A stretch of DNA of 64,000 bases, taken from the NCBI RefSeq assembly GCF_018326265.1, contig NZ_AP023360.1, forward strand, positions 7,685,001 through 7,749,000, in the 5' to 3' direction. A model generated the notes under the pieces. It saw only the letters and a list, made by a program, of their open reading frames with translations, did no database searches and was not told where the DNA came from. Position 1 is the first letter of the stretch, and every line of letters begins with the position of its first letter. Source of the DNA: Catellatospora sp. IY07-71. GTDB lineage: Bacteria; Actinomycetota; Actinomycetes; Mycobacteriales; Micromonosporaceae. The position numbers and the translations under genes are program-made. Shown here piece after piece: positions 7,994 to 16,844 of the stretch.

Positions 7994-9046
7994 TTATTCT
8001 CCCAATCCGCTCTCCGCGTACGCCTCGGCCACCGTACGCAAGGTCTCCTTGCCGGAGTCGGCGTCTGCGACGAACAGCGCCAGCGACAGCGTAGTCACGC
8101 CCGCGTCGGCGAAGTCACGCAGGCGTCGGGCGATGCGGTCCTTGGGACCGAGCAGGGCGGTGCGGTCGATGAACTCCATCGGCACGGCCGCGGCGGCGTC
8201 CCGGTGCCGGCCCGCGAGGTACAGGTCCTGGATCTCGGCGGCCGCCTCGCCGTAGCCCATCCGGGTGGCGAGCTGGTTGTAGAAGTTCTGCTGGCGGCTG
8301 CCCATGCCGCCGACGTACAGCGCGGCGTAGTTGCGCACCAGCTCGGCGCACATCTCGACGTCGTCGCCGACGACGACGGGCACGCTGGGCACGATGTCGA
8401 AGCCGTCGAGGGTCTTGCCCGCCTTGGCCCGGCCCGCGCCGATCTGGGCGAGCTGCTCCTGGGCGAACTCCGGCGCGAAGAACACGGCCAGCCAGCCGTC
8501 GGCGATCTCGCCGGCCAGCTCCAGGTTCTTCGGGCCGACCGCGGCGAGGTAGATCGGGATCTCGGTGCGCAGCGGGTGGAAGTTCAGCCGCAGCGCCTTG
8601 CCCGGCCCGTCGGGCAGCGGCAGGGTGTGGAACTCGCCGTCGTAGCTGACCTGCTTGCGGGACAGGGCGAGCTTGACCACGTCGACGTACTCGCGGGTGC
8701 GGGCCAGCGGCTTGGCGAAGCGCACCCCGTGCCAGCCCTCGGAGACCTGCGGGCCGGACACGCCGAGGCCGAGCCGGAAGCGGCCGCCGGACAGCGTGTC
8801 GAGGGTGGCCGCGGTCATCGCCGTGGCCGCCGGGGTGCGGCCGGGGATCTGCATGACCGCGCTGCCGATGTCGATGCGCTCGGTCTGCGCGGCGATCCAG
8901 GACAGCAGCGTCGGCGAGTCGGAGCCGTACGCCTCCGCCGCCCACACCACGGAGAAGCCGAGCCGGTCGGCCTCCCGCGCCAGGTCCAGCAGGACCGCCG
9001 GGGTGGACCACGGCGTCAGATAGCCGATGTTGAGACCGAGTCGCAT
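7994..9046 (-). CDS. LLM class F420-dependent oxidoreductase (Rv3520c-like)
   Basis: A 350-residue luciferase-like monooxygenase-fold protein that would use coenzyme F420. It begins MRLGLNIGYLTPWS and has GSAVMQIPGRTPAATAMTAA and LDTLSGGRFRLGLGVSGPQV, the standard LLM flavin-site motifs. PIYLAAVGPKNLELAGEIADG follows in the middle. The sequence looks like the Rv3520c-type subgroup; the substrate is not predictable. It is the first gene of a three-gene set with uppP and the phosphomutase-like gene. The ATG at 9046 is used. Confidence 0.88.
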   Translation of the reverse strand: MRLGLNIGYLTPWSTPAVLLDLAREADRLGFSVVWAAEAYGSDSPTLLSWIAAQTERIDIGSAVMQIPGRTPAATAMTAATLDTLSGGRFRLGLGVSGPQVSEGWHGVRFAKPLARTREYVDVVKLALSRKQVSYDGEFHTLPLPDGPGKALRLNFHPLRTEIPIYLAAVGPKNLELAGEIADGWLAVFFAPEFAQEQLAQIGAGRAKAGKTLDGFDIVPSVPVVVGDDVEMCAELVRNYAALYVGGMGSRQQNFYNQLATRMGYGEAAAEIQDLYLAGRHRDAAAAVPMEFIDRTALLGPKDRIARRLRDFADAGVTTLSLALFVADADSGKETLRTVAEAYAESGLGE

Positions 9047-9158
9047 GGGTGACCTCCGTTGCCCGGGCCGCGTCGGCGGCGGTGCGCGCCACGTTACCCA
9101 CTAGTAGCAATCGTGAAAAGCCTGACCCGCCCCTGTGGCCCGCACCACACCCCGCTCC

Positions 9159-9231
9159 GTCGATCTTGCGCGAGCTGTGGGTGCGACACGCCCTTTTCGG
9201 GCATATCCTTAACACTTCGCGCAAGATCGAC
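9159..9231. repeat. Palindromic repeat family C, copy 1
   Basis: Perfect 15-base arms GTCGATCTTGCGCGA (9159-9173) and TCGCGCAAGATCGAC (9217-9231) enclose an inner GCCC-ttttc-GGGC hairpin. The 9047-9297 gap otherwise shows no gene. A second copy in the opposite orientation is at 21631-21707. Confidence 0.85.
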
Positions 9232-9297
9232 ACGATCTTGGCTTGTCGGGCGCTTGGCTTATCGGGATCCCCGGGTGGGGCGGTCTGGGGGGTGCGA

Positions 9298-10374
9298 TCA
9301 GGCGGGGGTAGGGGTGGGGCGGGCCGGTGCGGTCCAAGGGGGTGGGGGCAGGAGTGCGGGGGTACGGCGGCCGGCGAGGTCCTCGACCCAGCCGAAGCAC
9401 AGCACCGCGAGGGCGGTCAGGGCGCCGGCCGTCGCGACGGTGAGCAGTGGCGGCCCGGCCAGGTCGCCGAGCAGCCAGAAGGTCGCGGCGACCATCGGCA
9501 GCTGCCACACGTAGACGGTCACCGCCCGTGCGTTGAGCAGCGCGACGGCGCGGTGCAGCGGGCGCACCCGGCGCACCCAGTCCATCGCCGGGCGGGCGCG
9601 CAAGGCCAGCAGCACCACGGCGGTGCCCCAGAGCACCTGCACCAGCGGATCGTGTACGCCCTCCGGATCGCCACCCGCGCGCAGCAGCGCCAGCCCGCCC
9701 AGTCCCGCCGCGGCGGCACAGGCGGCGGGCCAGGACAGCCGGTCCAGCAGGCCGGTGTGGCGGGCGTACCCGAGCAGCCAGGCCGTGCCGTAGGAGGCCG
9801 TGGTCCACACCACGTCGGTGACCGGCGAGCCGGGCAGCGCGAGCACCGTCTGCAGCAGCACCGCCGCGCCCAGCGGGACGGTCAGCGTCAGCAGCGGCGC
9901 GCGGTCGAACAGCCACCACAGCACCGGCGACAGCAGCACGAACCACAGGTAGGCCCGCAGGTACCACAACGCCACCACCAGCGGCGCGCCCCACTCACTA
10001 GCCGTGGGGTTGACCAGCGGGAACACCCACGGGAGCAGATCCTGCCAGGTGAACCCGGGCCAGCCGCGCAGCAGCATCAGCGGCAGCGCGATCGCGGCCA
10101 GCACCCACAGCGGGGGCAGCAGGCGGCGGGCCCGGGAGCGCACGGTGCGCGCCGCGCCGCCGCGTGCCAGGGACGCGGCGGTGAGGTAGCCGGCCAGCCC
10201 GAACATCACCCACATGGACGGCAGCAGCGTGGTCAGCGCGCCGAGCGGCATCGTGTGCTGTAGGAAGACGCGCACGATCGCGGCCGCGCGCAGGGAGTCG
10301 ATGTACGGGCTGCGAGGACGGGCAGGGGCGGCCGGCACGGTCTCGGAGACCGTGCGCGCGCTGATCAACGTCAT
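9298..10374 (-). CDS. Acyltransferase family membrane protein (OafA/YrhL-like)
   Basis: A 358-residue multi-pass membrane protein of the acyltransferase_3 family. The N-terminal signature RSPYIDSLRAAAIVRVFLQH carries the conserved Arg and His. About ten hydrophobic helices follow, including WVLAAIALPLMLL and LWYLRAYLWFVLLSPVLWWL. Members O-acylate sugars, cell-wall polymers or antibiotics; the acceptor here is unknown. The ATG at 10374 is preferred because the frame upstream of it has no membrane or family character. It is transcribed divergently from the aldo/keto reductase gene, with a 164-base gap holding no other gene. Confidence 0.8.
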   Translation of the reverse strand: MTLISARTVSETVPAAPARPRSPYIDSLRAAAIVRVFLQHTMPLGALTTLLPSMWVMFGLAGYLTAASLARGGAARTVRSRARRLLPPLWVLAAIALPLMLLRGWPGFTWQDLLPWVFPLVNPTASEWGAPLVVALWYLRAYLWFVLLSPVLWWLFDRAPLLTLTVPLGAAVLLQTVLALPGSPVTDVVWTTASYGTAWLLGYARHTGLLDRLSWPAACAAAAGLGGLALLRAGGDPEGVHDPLVQVLWGTAVVLLALRARPAMDWVRRVRPLHRAVALLNARAVTVYVWQLPMVAATFWLLGDLAGPPLLTVATAGALTALAVLCFGWVEDLAGRRTPALLPPPPWTAPARPTPTPA

Positions 10375-10538
10375 TGTTCGGTGCTCCCGGGGCTGGTCGA
10401 CCGTGCACGTCAACCACAGCCGACTTCCCTCAAAGGAAGCTCGGCAAACCCACCCCGACGGCTGACCTACGGCTGGCACACCCCGTGCCGGCACCCACCG
10501 ATCACCGGTCCGGCGGGTTGCCGAATACAGTTCATCCT

Positions 10539-11507
10539 ATGCAGCAACGACCGCTCGGCCGCAGCGGGCTGGTGGTCTCCCGCCTCGCCCTGGGCACCAT
10601 GAGCTGGGGCCTGGACACGGACCCGGACGACGCCGGGGCGCAGCTCAAAGCCTATGTGGACGCCGGTGGCACGCTGATCGACACCGCCGACGTGTACGCC
10701 GACGGCGAGGCCGAGGCGCTGCTGGGCACCCTGCTGGACGCCATGGTGTCCCGCGACGACGTGCTGATCGTCGCCAAGGCCGGGCTGCGCGCACGGGCGG
10801 GCCGCCGCCACGACGGCTCGCGCGGGCACCTGCTGCGCACCCTCGACACCACCCTGCGCCGGCTGGGCGTGACGTACGTCGACCTGTGGCAGGTGCACGG
10901 GCACGACCCGGACACCCCGTGGGAGGAGACGCTGTCCGCGCTCGACCACGCGGTCAGCTCCGGCCGGGCCCGCTACGCGGGCGTGTCGAACTTCTCCGGC
11001 TGGCAGACCGCCCGCGCCGCGACCTGGCAGCAGGCCTGGCCCGGACGCGCCCCGATCACCGCGACGCAGGTGGAATACTCCCTCCTCCAGCGGGGCATCG
11101 AGCGGGAGGTGCTGCCCGCCTGCGAGGTCATGGGCATCGGCGTGCTGCCCTGGTCGCCGCTCGGGCGCGGCGTGCTGACCGGCAAGTACCGGCACGGCCG
11201 CCCGGCCGACTCGCGGGGCGCGTCGCCGCACTTCGAGCGCTTCGTCCTGCCGTACCTGCAGCCCCGCTGCTCGGCGATCGTGGAGGCGGTGGCGACCGCC
11301 GCCGACGGGCTGGGCGTCTCCCCCGCCGAGGTGGCGCTGGCCTGGGTGCGCGACCGGCCCGGGGTGACCGCGCCGATCCTCGGCGCGCGCAACGTCGGGC
11401 AGCTGGTCGCGGCGCTGCAGGTGGAGGAGATCGAGCTGCCGCCCGAGATCTCCCGAGCGCTGGACGACGTGTCGGACATCCCGCTCGGCTATCCGGAGCT
11501 GGACTGA
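10539..11507 (+). CDS. Aldo/keto reductase
   Basis: A 322-residue NADPH-dependent oxidoreductase of the (beta/alpha)8 aldo/keto reductase family. It begins RPLGRSGLVVSRLALGTM, has DTADVYADGEAEALLG (catalytic Asp and Tyr), IVAKAG (Lys), and VDLWQVHGHD (His). VSNFSGWQ and LPWSPLGRGVLTGKY are the later cofactor-binding signatures. The substrate is unknown. The ATG at 10539 is chosen because the family's N-terminal signature begins within the first residues. Confidence 0.9.
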   Translation: MQQRPLGRSGLVVSRLALGTMSWGLDTDPDDAGAQLKAYVDAGGTLIDTADVYADGEAEALLGTLLDAMVSRDDVLIVAKAGLRARAGRRHDGSRGHLLRTLDTTLRRLGVTYVDLWQVHGHDPDTPWEETLSALDHAVSSGRARYAGVSNFSGWQTARAATWQQAWPGRAPITATQVEYSLLQRGIEREVLPACEVMGIGVLPWSPLGRGVLTGKYRHGRPADSRGASPHFERFVLPYLQPRCSAIVEAVATAADGLGVSPAEVALAWVRDRPGVTAPILGARNVGQLVAALQVEEIELPPEISRALDDVSDIPLGYPELD

Positions 11508-11625
11508 CCTCCGCCATCCGGGAATGGGGCGACCCGGCTGGGCCAGCACCGGAATGGGCGTTTTCTCACCAGACGGGAGGCGTGCTGCGCTTGCCGGACC
11601 CCGGCGCAGCGGGCACGATCGCTCT

Positions 11626-11817
11626 ATGGACTACGAATACGCACCGCTGCGGTTACCTCCGGATATCGATCGGTTGACCGCCGCGGTGCGGCTGGCCATT
11701 CAGGCGGAGTACGGCGGGTGGGAGCTGGCCCGGGTGCGGCTGATGAAGGACGGCACCCGGCAGGTGCTGCTCCGCCGCCCCCTGCGCCTGGCGCCGCTGC
11801 CCGGCCCGTCGGCCTGA
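11626..11817 (+). CDS. DUF5703 family small protein
   Basis: A 63-residue protein of unknown function beginning MDYEYAPLRLPPDIDRL and containing AIQAEYGGWELARVRL, which matches the actinobacterial DUF5703 pattern. It would be a cytosolic, highly basic protein. From memory, relatives lie near uppP and the phosphomutase-like gene in mycobacteria; here those genes are about 3.5 kb away. The 118-base gap before it shows no other gene. Confidence 0.75.
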   Translation: MDYEYAPLRLPPDIDRLTAAVRLAIQAEYGGWELARVRLMKDGTRQVLLRRPLRLAPLPGPSA

Positions 11818-11924
11818 GCCCGAGCCTCCCCAGGCTCGACCGGCCCGGCCGGTGGAGCGGGTCGCCTGCGGCCCCGGCCTCGTCAGCGTCCTCGTCGTAG
11901 CGGCGCGAAGTCCCGTGGGCCCGC

Positions 11925-11952
11925 CTCGGCTCAGTCGACGAACCGAGCCGAG
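11925..11952. terminator. Hairpin downstream of DUF5703 gene
   Basis: CTCGGCTC (11925-11932) and GAGCCGAG (11945-11952) form an 8-base perfect stem with a 12-base loop in the 251-base gap before the lipoprotein gene. There is no U-tract, as is usual for actinobacterial terminators. Nothing else is evident in this gap. Confidence 0.4.
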
Positions 11953-12068
11953 AACGCGCCCGCCGGGCGACCCTGTCCCGCCGCGCAGCACGTGGGCGGG
12001 TCACTATTCGAACGCCGCCTGCACTACGTTGTCGGGGACCGTGACCATCCACTGACGACGGGACGGCG

Positions 12069-12803
12069 ATGCGCCGCAGGTTGTTCGCGTACACACTGGC
12101 GTCGGCACTGGCCCTGACCGGCTGCACCCCGCCGGAGACCCGCCCGGTGAGCGTCCCCTCGGCGGTGGCCCACCTGGAGGTGCTGGCGGTGGCCGGCGGG
12201 ATCGGCACCGACCTGCCCGGCTGGGAGCTGCGGCCGGATGGGACCCGCAAGCCGCTGACCGGCCTGCGCGGCGCAGTCGCCGAGGTGACGGTCCGCAATC
12301 TCACGAGCAATACGGCGCTGATCACCCGAGCGGTCGTCACGGTGCGCGAGTCGCGGTTGCTGCCCGCTTGCCACGCCACCGACGTGGATCTCAGCGTGGG
12401 GGCCATCCACGATGTGGAGATCCCCGACGGATCATCGCCGGTCCCGTTCACCGTGACCCACGAGCGGCGACAGGACGTCCCGGGCGGCGGCCAGGCCAAA
12501 GTCCGGCTGTCCGTCGGGTCGCGCACGCCGACCGCCCTGCCCTGGACCGGCGTGGTCGACATCGTGCTCGAACACGACAACGGGCTGAAGGTGCAGGCCG
12601 GGCCGGTGGCACTGGTGGGCACGGGGTCCAACCCGCTGTTCTACCCCGACGGCGGCAAGTGGGTGATCCAGCAGCCGCTCAGCGACCGGAGCTGCGTGGC
12701 GAAGATCCGCGCGATGGTCGCCGAGTTCGCGGCGATCCCGGGCGTGACCCTGGCCGCGGAGCTTCGGGAGCTGGAGACGGCCGTGCTCGCGCTGGACCGC
12801 TGA
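12069..12803 (+). CDS. Putative lipoprotein of unknown function
   Basis: A 244-residue protein with a lipoprotein signal: a basic MRRR start, hydrophobic LFAYTLASALALTG, and a lipobox cysteine at about residue 19 (ALTGC). The mature part is mostly beta-rich in appearance (LPGWELRPDGTRK, VAEVTVRNLTSNTALITRAVVTV) and resembles no family I recognise. A C-terminal helical stretch (AKIRAMVAEFAAIPGVTLAAEL) ends the protein. It faces the next gene convergently, with a strong hairpin between them. Confidence 0.7.
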   Translation: MRRRLFAYTLASALALTGCTPPETRPVSVPSAVAHLEVLAVAGGIGTDLPGWELRPDGTRKPLTGLRGAVAEVTVRNLTSNTALITRAVVTVRESRLLPACHATDVDLSVGAIHDVEIPDGSSPVPFTVTHERRQDVPGGGQAKVRLSVGSRTPTALPWTGVVDIVLEHDNGLKVQAGPVALVGTGSNPLFYPDGGKWVIQQPLSDRSCVAKIRAMVAEFAAIPGVTLAAELRELETAVLALDR

Positions 12804-12815
12804 CGCCGCGTACGC

Positions 12816-12850
12816 GAACGGCGCGCACCCGGTGCGGGTGCGCGCCGTTC
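12816..12850. terminator. Bidirectional terminator hairpin
   Basis: GAACGGCGCGCACC (12816-12829) and GGTGCGCGCCGTTC (12837-12850) form a perfect 14-base stem with a 7-base loop. It lies between the convergent lipoprotein gene and the 216-residue hypothetical gene and would serve both. Confidence 0.8.
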
Positions 12851-12869
12851 CTCGTCGGTCAGGACGATG

Positions 12870-13520
12870 TCAGTCCTGGTCTTCCATGATGTCGCCGTTC
12901 AGGTGCTCGTCCAGGCGGGCCACCAGCTTGTCGTTGCCGCCCAGCGTGAACGGGCCGTTGGCGTCGGTCTCCTCGAAGTCGTCGGGCTCCAGTGACTTGT
13001 CGACCTCGGCGACGGTGACGATGCCGTCCAGCGGCTCCAGCTCCGGGATGTCCAGCGCGGCGAGCGAGCCGTCCGAGCTCTGCAGCAGCTCCAGCACGGC
13101 GTCGGCGACGGAGCCCACCGGCTCGGTGTCGCCGTCGCTCAGCCCGGCCTCGCGGCGGGCCAGCTCGGCCGCGTTGATCAGTGCGGACACGCTCGGGATC
13201 AGGTAGTCGCGGCGCTGGCGCACCGAGATCACCTTCGGGTGCGGGTCGGTCGGCGCCTGCTCGGCGGCGACCAGGTCCGCCATGAACCGGTCGGCCTTCT
13301 CCAGGTCGATCGGCTCCACCTCCCAGGGCAGCGGCTCGCCGTAGGTCTCCGAGAGGGCGTCGTCATAGGCGACGGCGGCGTTGTTGAACGCCACGTAGGC
13401 GCGCCAGACCTCGTCGCTGTCGACCTCACCCTTGGCGTCGCGGACGGCGGCCAGGTGCGCCCGGGCAGCGGTGATCATCTCTTCCAGCGCGGCCTCGACG
13501 GCGGCGTGGTTGTCGCTCAT
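12870..13520 (-). CDS. Conserved hypothetical protein, acidic, helical
   Basis: A 216-residue soluble acidic protein of unknown function. The N-terminal half looks helical (VEAALEEMITAARAHLAAVRDAKGEVDSDEVWRAYVAFNNAAVAYDDAL) and the C-terminal half is strongly acidic. There is no signal peptide or membrane segment. It lies 60 bases after the M20 peptidase gene on the same strand and may share its transcript. The ATG at 13520 is the natural start. Confidence 0.7.
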   Translation of the reverse strand: MSDNHAAVEAALEEMITAARAHLAAVRDAKGEVDSDEVWRAYVAFNNAAVAYDDALSETYGEPLPWEVEPIDLEKADRFMADLVAAEQAPTDPHPKVISVRQRRDYLIPSVSALINAAELARREAGLSDGDTEPVGSVADAVLELLQSSDGSLAALDIPELEPLDGIVTVAEVDKSLEPDDFEETDANGPFTLGGNDKLVARLDEHLNGDIMEDQD

Positions 13521-13580
13521 TACTCGGTTACTCCTTCATACGACGATGCAGGCCGGTTCCCGGCCGCCCTCCGGCCGGGC

Positions 13581-14888
13581 CTAACTCTGCCGCAGGAACC
13601 TGTCCAGTACCCGCACGCCGAACTGTAGTCCCTCCACCGGCACCCGCTCGTCGATGCCATGGAACAACGCGGAGAAGTTCAGATCGGGCGGCAGGCGCAG
13701 CGGCGCGAAGCCGAAGCAGCGGATGCCCAGCCGGGAGAACGCCTTGGCGTCGGTGCCTCCGGAAAGCATGTAAGGCACGGCGTGCGCGCCCGGATCCTCG
13801 GCCCGCAGCGCCAGCGCCATGGCATCCACCAGCGGCCCGTCGAAGTCCGTCTCCAGGGCCGGCTGCCGGTGCACCGACTCCAGCTCCAGATCCGGCCCGA
13901 GCACCGCGGCCAGCTGCTCGCGGAACAGCTCGAACTGGCCCGGCAGGGTCCGGCAGTCGATGGTCGCGCTGGCCCGCCCCGGGATGACGTTGTCCTTGTA
14001 CCCGGCGGACAGGCGGGTCGGGTTGGCGGTGTTGCGGATCGTCGCGCCGATCATCGTGGCGATGGGGCCGAGCTTGGCGATCGCCGCCTCCGGGTCCTCC
14101 GGGTCGATCTCGATCTGCAGCGCCTCGCCCACCTCCTCCAGGAACGCCCGCACGGTCGGGGTGACCACCACCGGGAACCGGTGCCGGCCCACCCGGGCGA
14201 CCGCCTCGCACAGCGCGGTGACGGCGTTGTCGTCGTGCACGAACGAGCCGTGACCGGGGCGGCCGGTGGCGTGCACGCGCAGCCAGTCGATGCCCTTCTC
14301 GGCGGTCTGGATCATGTAGAGGCGCAGGTCGTTGCTGACCGTGTAGGAGAAGCCGCCGACCTCGCCGACCGCCTCGGTGCACCCCTCCAGCAGCTCCGGG
14401 CGCTCCTCGACGAGGAACTTGGCGCCCCAGTCGCTGCCGGCCTCCTCGTCGGCGGTGTAGCACAGCACGATGTCGCGGGGCGGGGTGTAGCCGGTGCGCT
14501 GCCACTCGCGTACCACCGCCAGCGACATCGCGTCGAAGTCCTTCATGTCGACCGCGCCGCGACCCCAGATGAAGCCATCCTTGATCTCCCCCGACAGGGG
14601 GTGCACCGACCACTCGTCCGGATCGGCGGGCACCACGTCCAGGTGGCCGTGCACCAGGAGCGCGCCGCGCGACGGATCCGCGCCTGCGATGCGCGTCACC
14701 ACGTTGGCGCGGCCGGGACGGCTCTCCACCAGGTGCGGCTCCAGGCCGGCCTCGCTCAGCTTCGTCGCGACGTACTCCGCGGCGGCCCGTTCCCCGGCGC
14801 TGGTGGCCAGGTCACCCGTGTTCGTGGTGTCGATCCGGATCAGGTCGCGGCAGAGGTCGATAACCTCGTCGGTGGCGGGCGTACGCAT
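13581..14888 (-). CDS. M20/M25/M40 family metallopeptidase (dipeptidase-like)
   Basis: A 435-residue zinc peptidase of the M20 family, likely a cytosolic dipeptidase or amidohydrolase. It shows LLVHGHLDVVPAD (first zinc His and catalytic Asp), WGRGAVDMKDFDA (bridging Asp), CYTADEEAGSDWGAKFL (general-base Glu-Glu), and LSGGTDAKAF plus FHGIDERVPVEG at the C-terminal zinc ligands. The length is normal. It is divergent from the DUF3159 gene; a 111-base gap with an iron-box-like site separates them. Confidence 0.92.
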   Translation of the reverse strand: MRTPATDEVIDLCRDLIRIDTTNTGDLATSAGERAAAEYVATKLSEAGLEPHLVESRPGRANVVTRIAGADPSRGALLVHGHLDVVPADPDEWSVHPLSGEIKDGFIWGRGAVDMKDFDAMSLAVVREWQRTGYTPPRDIVLCYTADEEAGSDWGAKFLVEERPELLEGCTEAVGEVGGFSYTVSNDLRLYMIQTAEKGIDWLRVHATGRPGHGSFVHDDNAVTALCEAVARVGRHRFPVVVTPTVRAFLEEVGEALQIEIDPEDPEAAIAKLGPIATMIGATIRNTANPTRLSAGYKDNVIPGRASATIDCRTLPGQFELFREQLAAVLGPDLELESVHRQPALETDFDGPLVDAMALALRAEDPGAHAVPYMLSGGTDAKAFSRLGIRCFGFAPLRLPPDLNFSALFHGIDERVPVEGLQFGVRVLDRFLRQS

Positions 14889-14958
14889 AAGGATCTTCCT
14901 ACCAGGTCGGGCCGGAATGTCCCAGCGCAGTACGTACCCGCTTCCCGCGTACTGCCAA

Positions 14959-14977
14959 ACAGGCTAGGCTCACCTAA
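14959..14977 (+). promoter_or_regulatory. Iron-box-like site (DmdR/IdeR type) overlapping a -10-like hexamer
   Basis: ACAGGCTAGGCTCACCTAA differs in three of 19 positions from the Streptomyces iron-box consensus TTAGGTTAGGCTCACCTAA as I recall it. It ends 22 bases before the DUF3159 start and also contains TAGGCT, a possible -10 hexamer. It could therefore be a repressor site over the promoter, or just a promoter. Confidence 0.45.
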
Positions 14978-14999
14978 CCTCGACGCCCTGGAGCAACCC

Positions 15000-15665
15000 G
15001 TGACCACCACCCGGCCCGACCCCGCCGGTGAGAACTTCGCCGACCTGCTCGGCGGGCGCCGCGCCGCCGTCGACGCCACCCTCGGCCCGCTGGCCTTCGG
15101 CATCGGGTTCGCGGCGGCCGGGCAGTCGCTGGAGTGGGGCGTCGGCGCCGCGATCGCGGTCAGCACCGCGGTCGGCGCGTGGCGGCTGCTGCGCGGCGAC
15201 AAGTTCGGCGCGGTGCTGCTAGGCCTGCTCGGCGTGGTCGTGGCGGCGCTGATCGCGCTCTACACCGGCCGCCCCGAGGACTTCTTCTTCATCCGCGTCG
15301 CCACCAACGCCGCCAGCGCGCTGTGCTGGGCCATCAGCATCGCGCTGCGCTGGCCGCTGCTCGGGGTGGTGGTCGGCGGCGTGCTCGGCCAGCGCGGCAG
15401 CTGGCGGCGCGACCCCGCGCTGCTGCGCGCGTACAGCCGCGCCAGCTGGATCTGGGTCCTGCAGTACGTGGTCCGGCTCGCCGTGTGGCTGCCGCTGTAC
15501 TGGTCCGGCCAGGTCGAGGCACTGTCGATCACCACGGCCGCGCTCACCTGGCCGCTGGTCGCCGCGTGCCTCGCCGTGAGCTGGTACGTCATGCGCCGGT
15601 CGCTGCCCGCCGGCCACCCCGGCCCGCGCCACCCGGTGCTCGCCGGCGAACCCGCGAAGGTCTAG
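15000..15665 (+). CDS. DUF3159 family membrane protein
   Basis: A 221-residue membrane protein of unknown function. The N-terminus has the DUF3159-like NFADLLGGRRAAVDATLGPLAF, followed by five or so hydrophobic segments (AVLLGLLGVVVAALIALY, ALCWAISIALRWPLLGVVVGGVLG, LTWPLVAACLAVSWYVM). The short loop TGRPEDFFFIRVATNA is well conserved in the family. The GTG at 15000 follows GGAG at 14990-14993 with good spacing. An iron-box-like site lies just upstream. Confidence 0.8.
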   Translation: MTTTRPDPAGENFADLLGGRRAAVDATLGPLAFGIGFAAAGQSLEWGVGAAIAVSTAVGAWRLLRGDKFGAVLLGLLGVVVAALIALYTGRPEDFFFIRVATNAASALCWAISIALRWPLLGVVVGGVLGQRGSWRRDPALLRAYSRASWIWVLQYVVRLAVWLPLYWSGQVEALSITTAALTWPLVAACLAVSWYVMRRSLPAGHPGPRHPVLAGEPAKV

Positions 15666-15716
15666 CCCACGCACCCCGCGCGCCACAGGCGCTACGCGCC
15701 ACGGCAGCAACGGCAC

Positions 15717-15818
15717 GTCGATCATGAACTTTTGGCAAGGTTCGACGGCGTGTCGTAGAGGATCAGGAAGCTGCGGCCGAAACACGCCGCCGACCCGTGC
15801 CATAGGTTCATGATCGAC
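15717..15818. repeat. Palindromic repeat family D, copy 1 (long form)
   Basis: Arms GTCGATCATGAAC (15717-15729) and GTTCATGATCGAC (15806-15818) are perfectly complementary over 13 bases. Inside, GGCGTGT (15748-15754) and ACACGCC pair again. The element fills most of the 15666-15877 gap, which shows no gene. A shorter relative is at 23802-23860. Confidence 0.8.
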
Positions 15819-15877
15819 GGAGCGGGCGGGCGCGAGCGCGGCGGGCGCGGGCGGGCGGGGCGTGCGAGGATCGGGCG

Positions 15878-16843
15878 GTGCGGAGTCCGACGCAGCCGGA
15901 GCTGAGCCGCGGGGATGTCGTGGCGTTGCTACGCGAGGCCTTCGGTGCCTCCGTCGCCGTCGTGGACTGCGCAGAGCTGTCCGGCGGCGGCTTCGCGGCG
16001 GTATGGCGAGTGCGCCTGTCCGACGGCCGGGACGTGGTGCTCAAGGCCGGCCCCGGTCCCGAGCTGCCCCTGCTGCGCTACGAGCGCGGGATGATCGCCT
16101 GCGAAGCCGCGTACTTCCGGCTGGTCGGCGACCGGGTCCCGGAGGTGCCGGTGCCCCGGGTCCTGCACCACGGCGACGGCTGGCTGCTCACCACGCTGCT
16201 GCCCGGCCGCCCGCTGAGCGCCGACCGGGGCGGCGACCACGACGGAGTACGCGAACAGCTCGGCGCCGCCCTCGCGCGGGTGCACACGGTCACCGGCGGG
16301 CACTTCGGCTACACCGGCCCCCGCGCGCAGGGGGCGACCTGGCCCAGCGCCTTCGCGGCGATGGTCGAGTCGCTGCTGGCCGACGCCGTGACCTGGCACG
16401 TGACGCTCCCGGTGCCCGCGGACACGATCCGGGCCGCCGTCGCAGCCGGTGCCGCCGATCTGGCGACGGTCGAACGGCCGGCGCTGGTCCACTTCGACCT
16501 GTGGGACGGCAACGTGCTCGCCGTGGACGGCCGCCTGACCGGCCTGGTCGACGGCGAGCGCTTCCTCTACGGCGACCCGCTGGTCGACTTCGTGTCCCCG
16601 CTGCTGCGCCGCCGGATCGAGGAGGAGCCGGACCATCCCTTCGTACGCGGGTACGCCGCCGCGACCGGCCGCCCGGTGCTCTTCGACGCCTCCGCCGGCC
16701 GCCGGCTCGCCCTGTACCGCATGTACCTCTACCTGCTGATGACGGTCGAGGTGCCCAGCCGTGGCATCACCGACGAGTGGCGGCGCACCGGCCTGGCCCG
16801 GCTGCTCGCCGAGGAGGTCGCGCTCGCCTCCCGACCGCGTTAA
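15878..16843 (+). CDS. Phosphotransferase (aminoglycoside phosphotransferase/APH fold)
   Basis: A 321-residue kinase-fold protein of the APH family. The substrate and product are unknown; such proteins phosphorylate small molecules. It has the N-terminal lobe with VVLKAGPG (ATP-binding Lys), the Brenner motif HFDLWDGNVLA, and LVDGERFLYGDP as the metal-binding aspartate region. The GTG at 15878 is used; no strong Shine-Dalgarno is visible. A hairpin just after the stop would terminate transcription. Confidence 0.82.
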   Translation: MRSPTQPELSRGDVVALLREAFGASVAVVDCAELSGGGFAAVWRVRLSDGRDVVLKAGPGPELPLLRYERGMIACEAAYFRLVGDRVPEVPVPRVLHHGDGWLLTTLLPGRPLSADRGGDHDGVREQLGAALARVHTVTGGHFGYTGPRAQGATWPSAFAAMVESLLADAVTWHVTLPVPADTIRAAVAAGAADLATVERPALVHFDLWDGNVLAVDGRLTGLVDGERFLYGDPLVDFVSPLLRRRIEEEPDHPFVRGYAAATGRPVLFDASAGRRLALYRMYLYLLMTVEVPSRGITDEWRRTGLARLLAEEVALASRPR

Positions 16844-16844
16844 A

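Noticed and set aside
6605-9052. Very long open frame of about 815 codons on the plus strand
   Set aside because: It lies opposite the phosphomutase-like, uppP and LLM genes, has low-complexity Arg/Gly/His-rich composition and no family motif; it is a shadow of high-GC coding.
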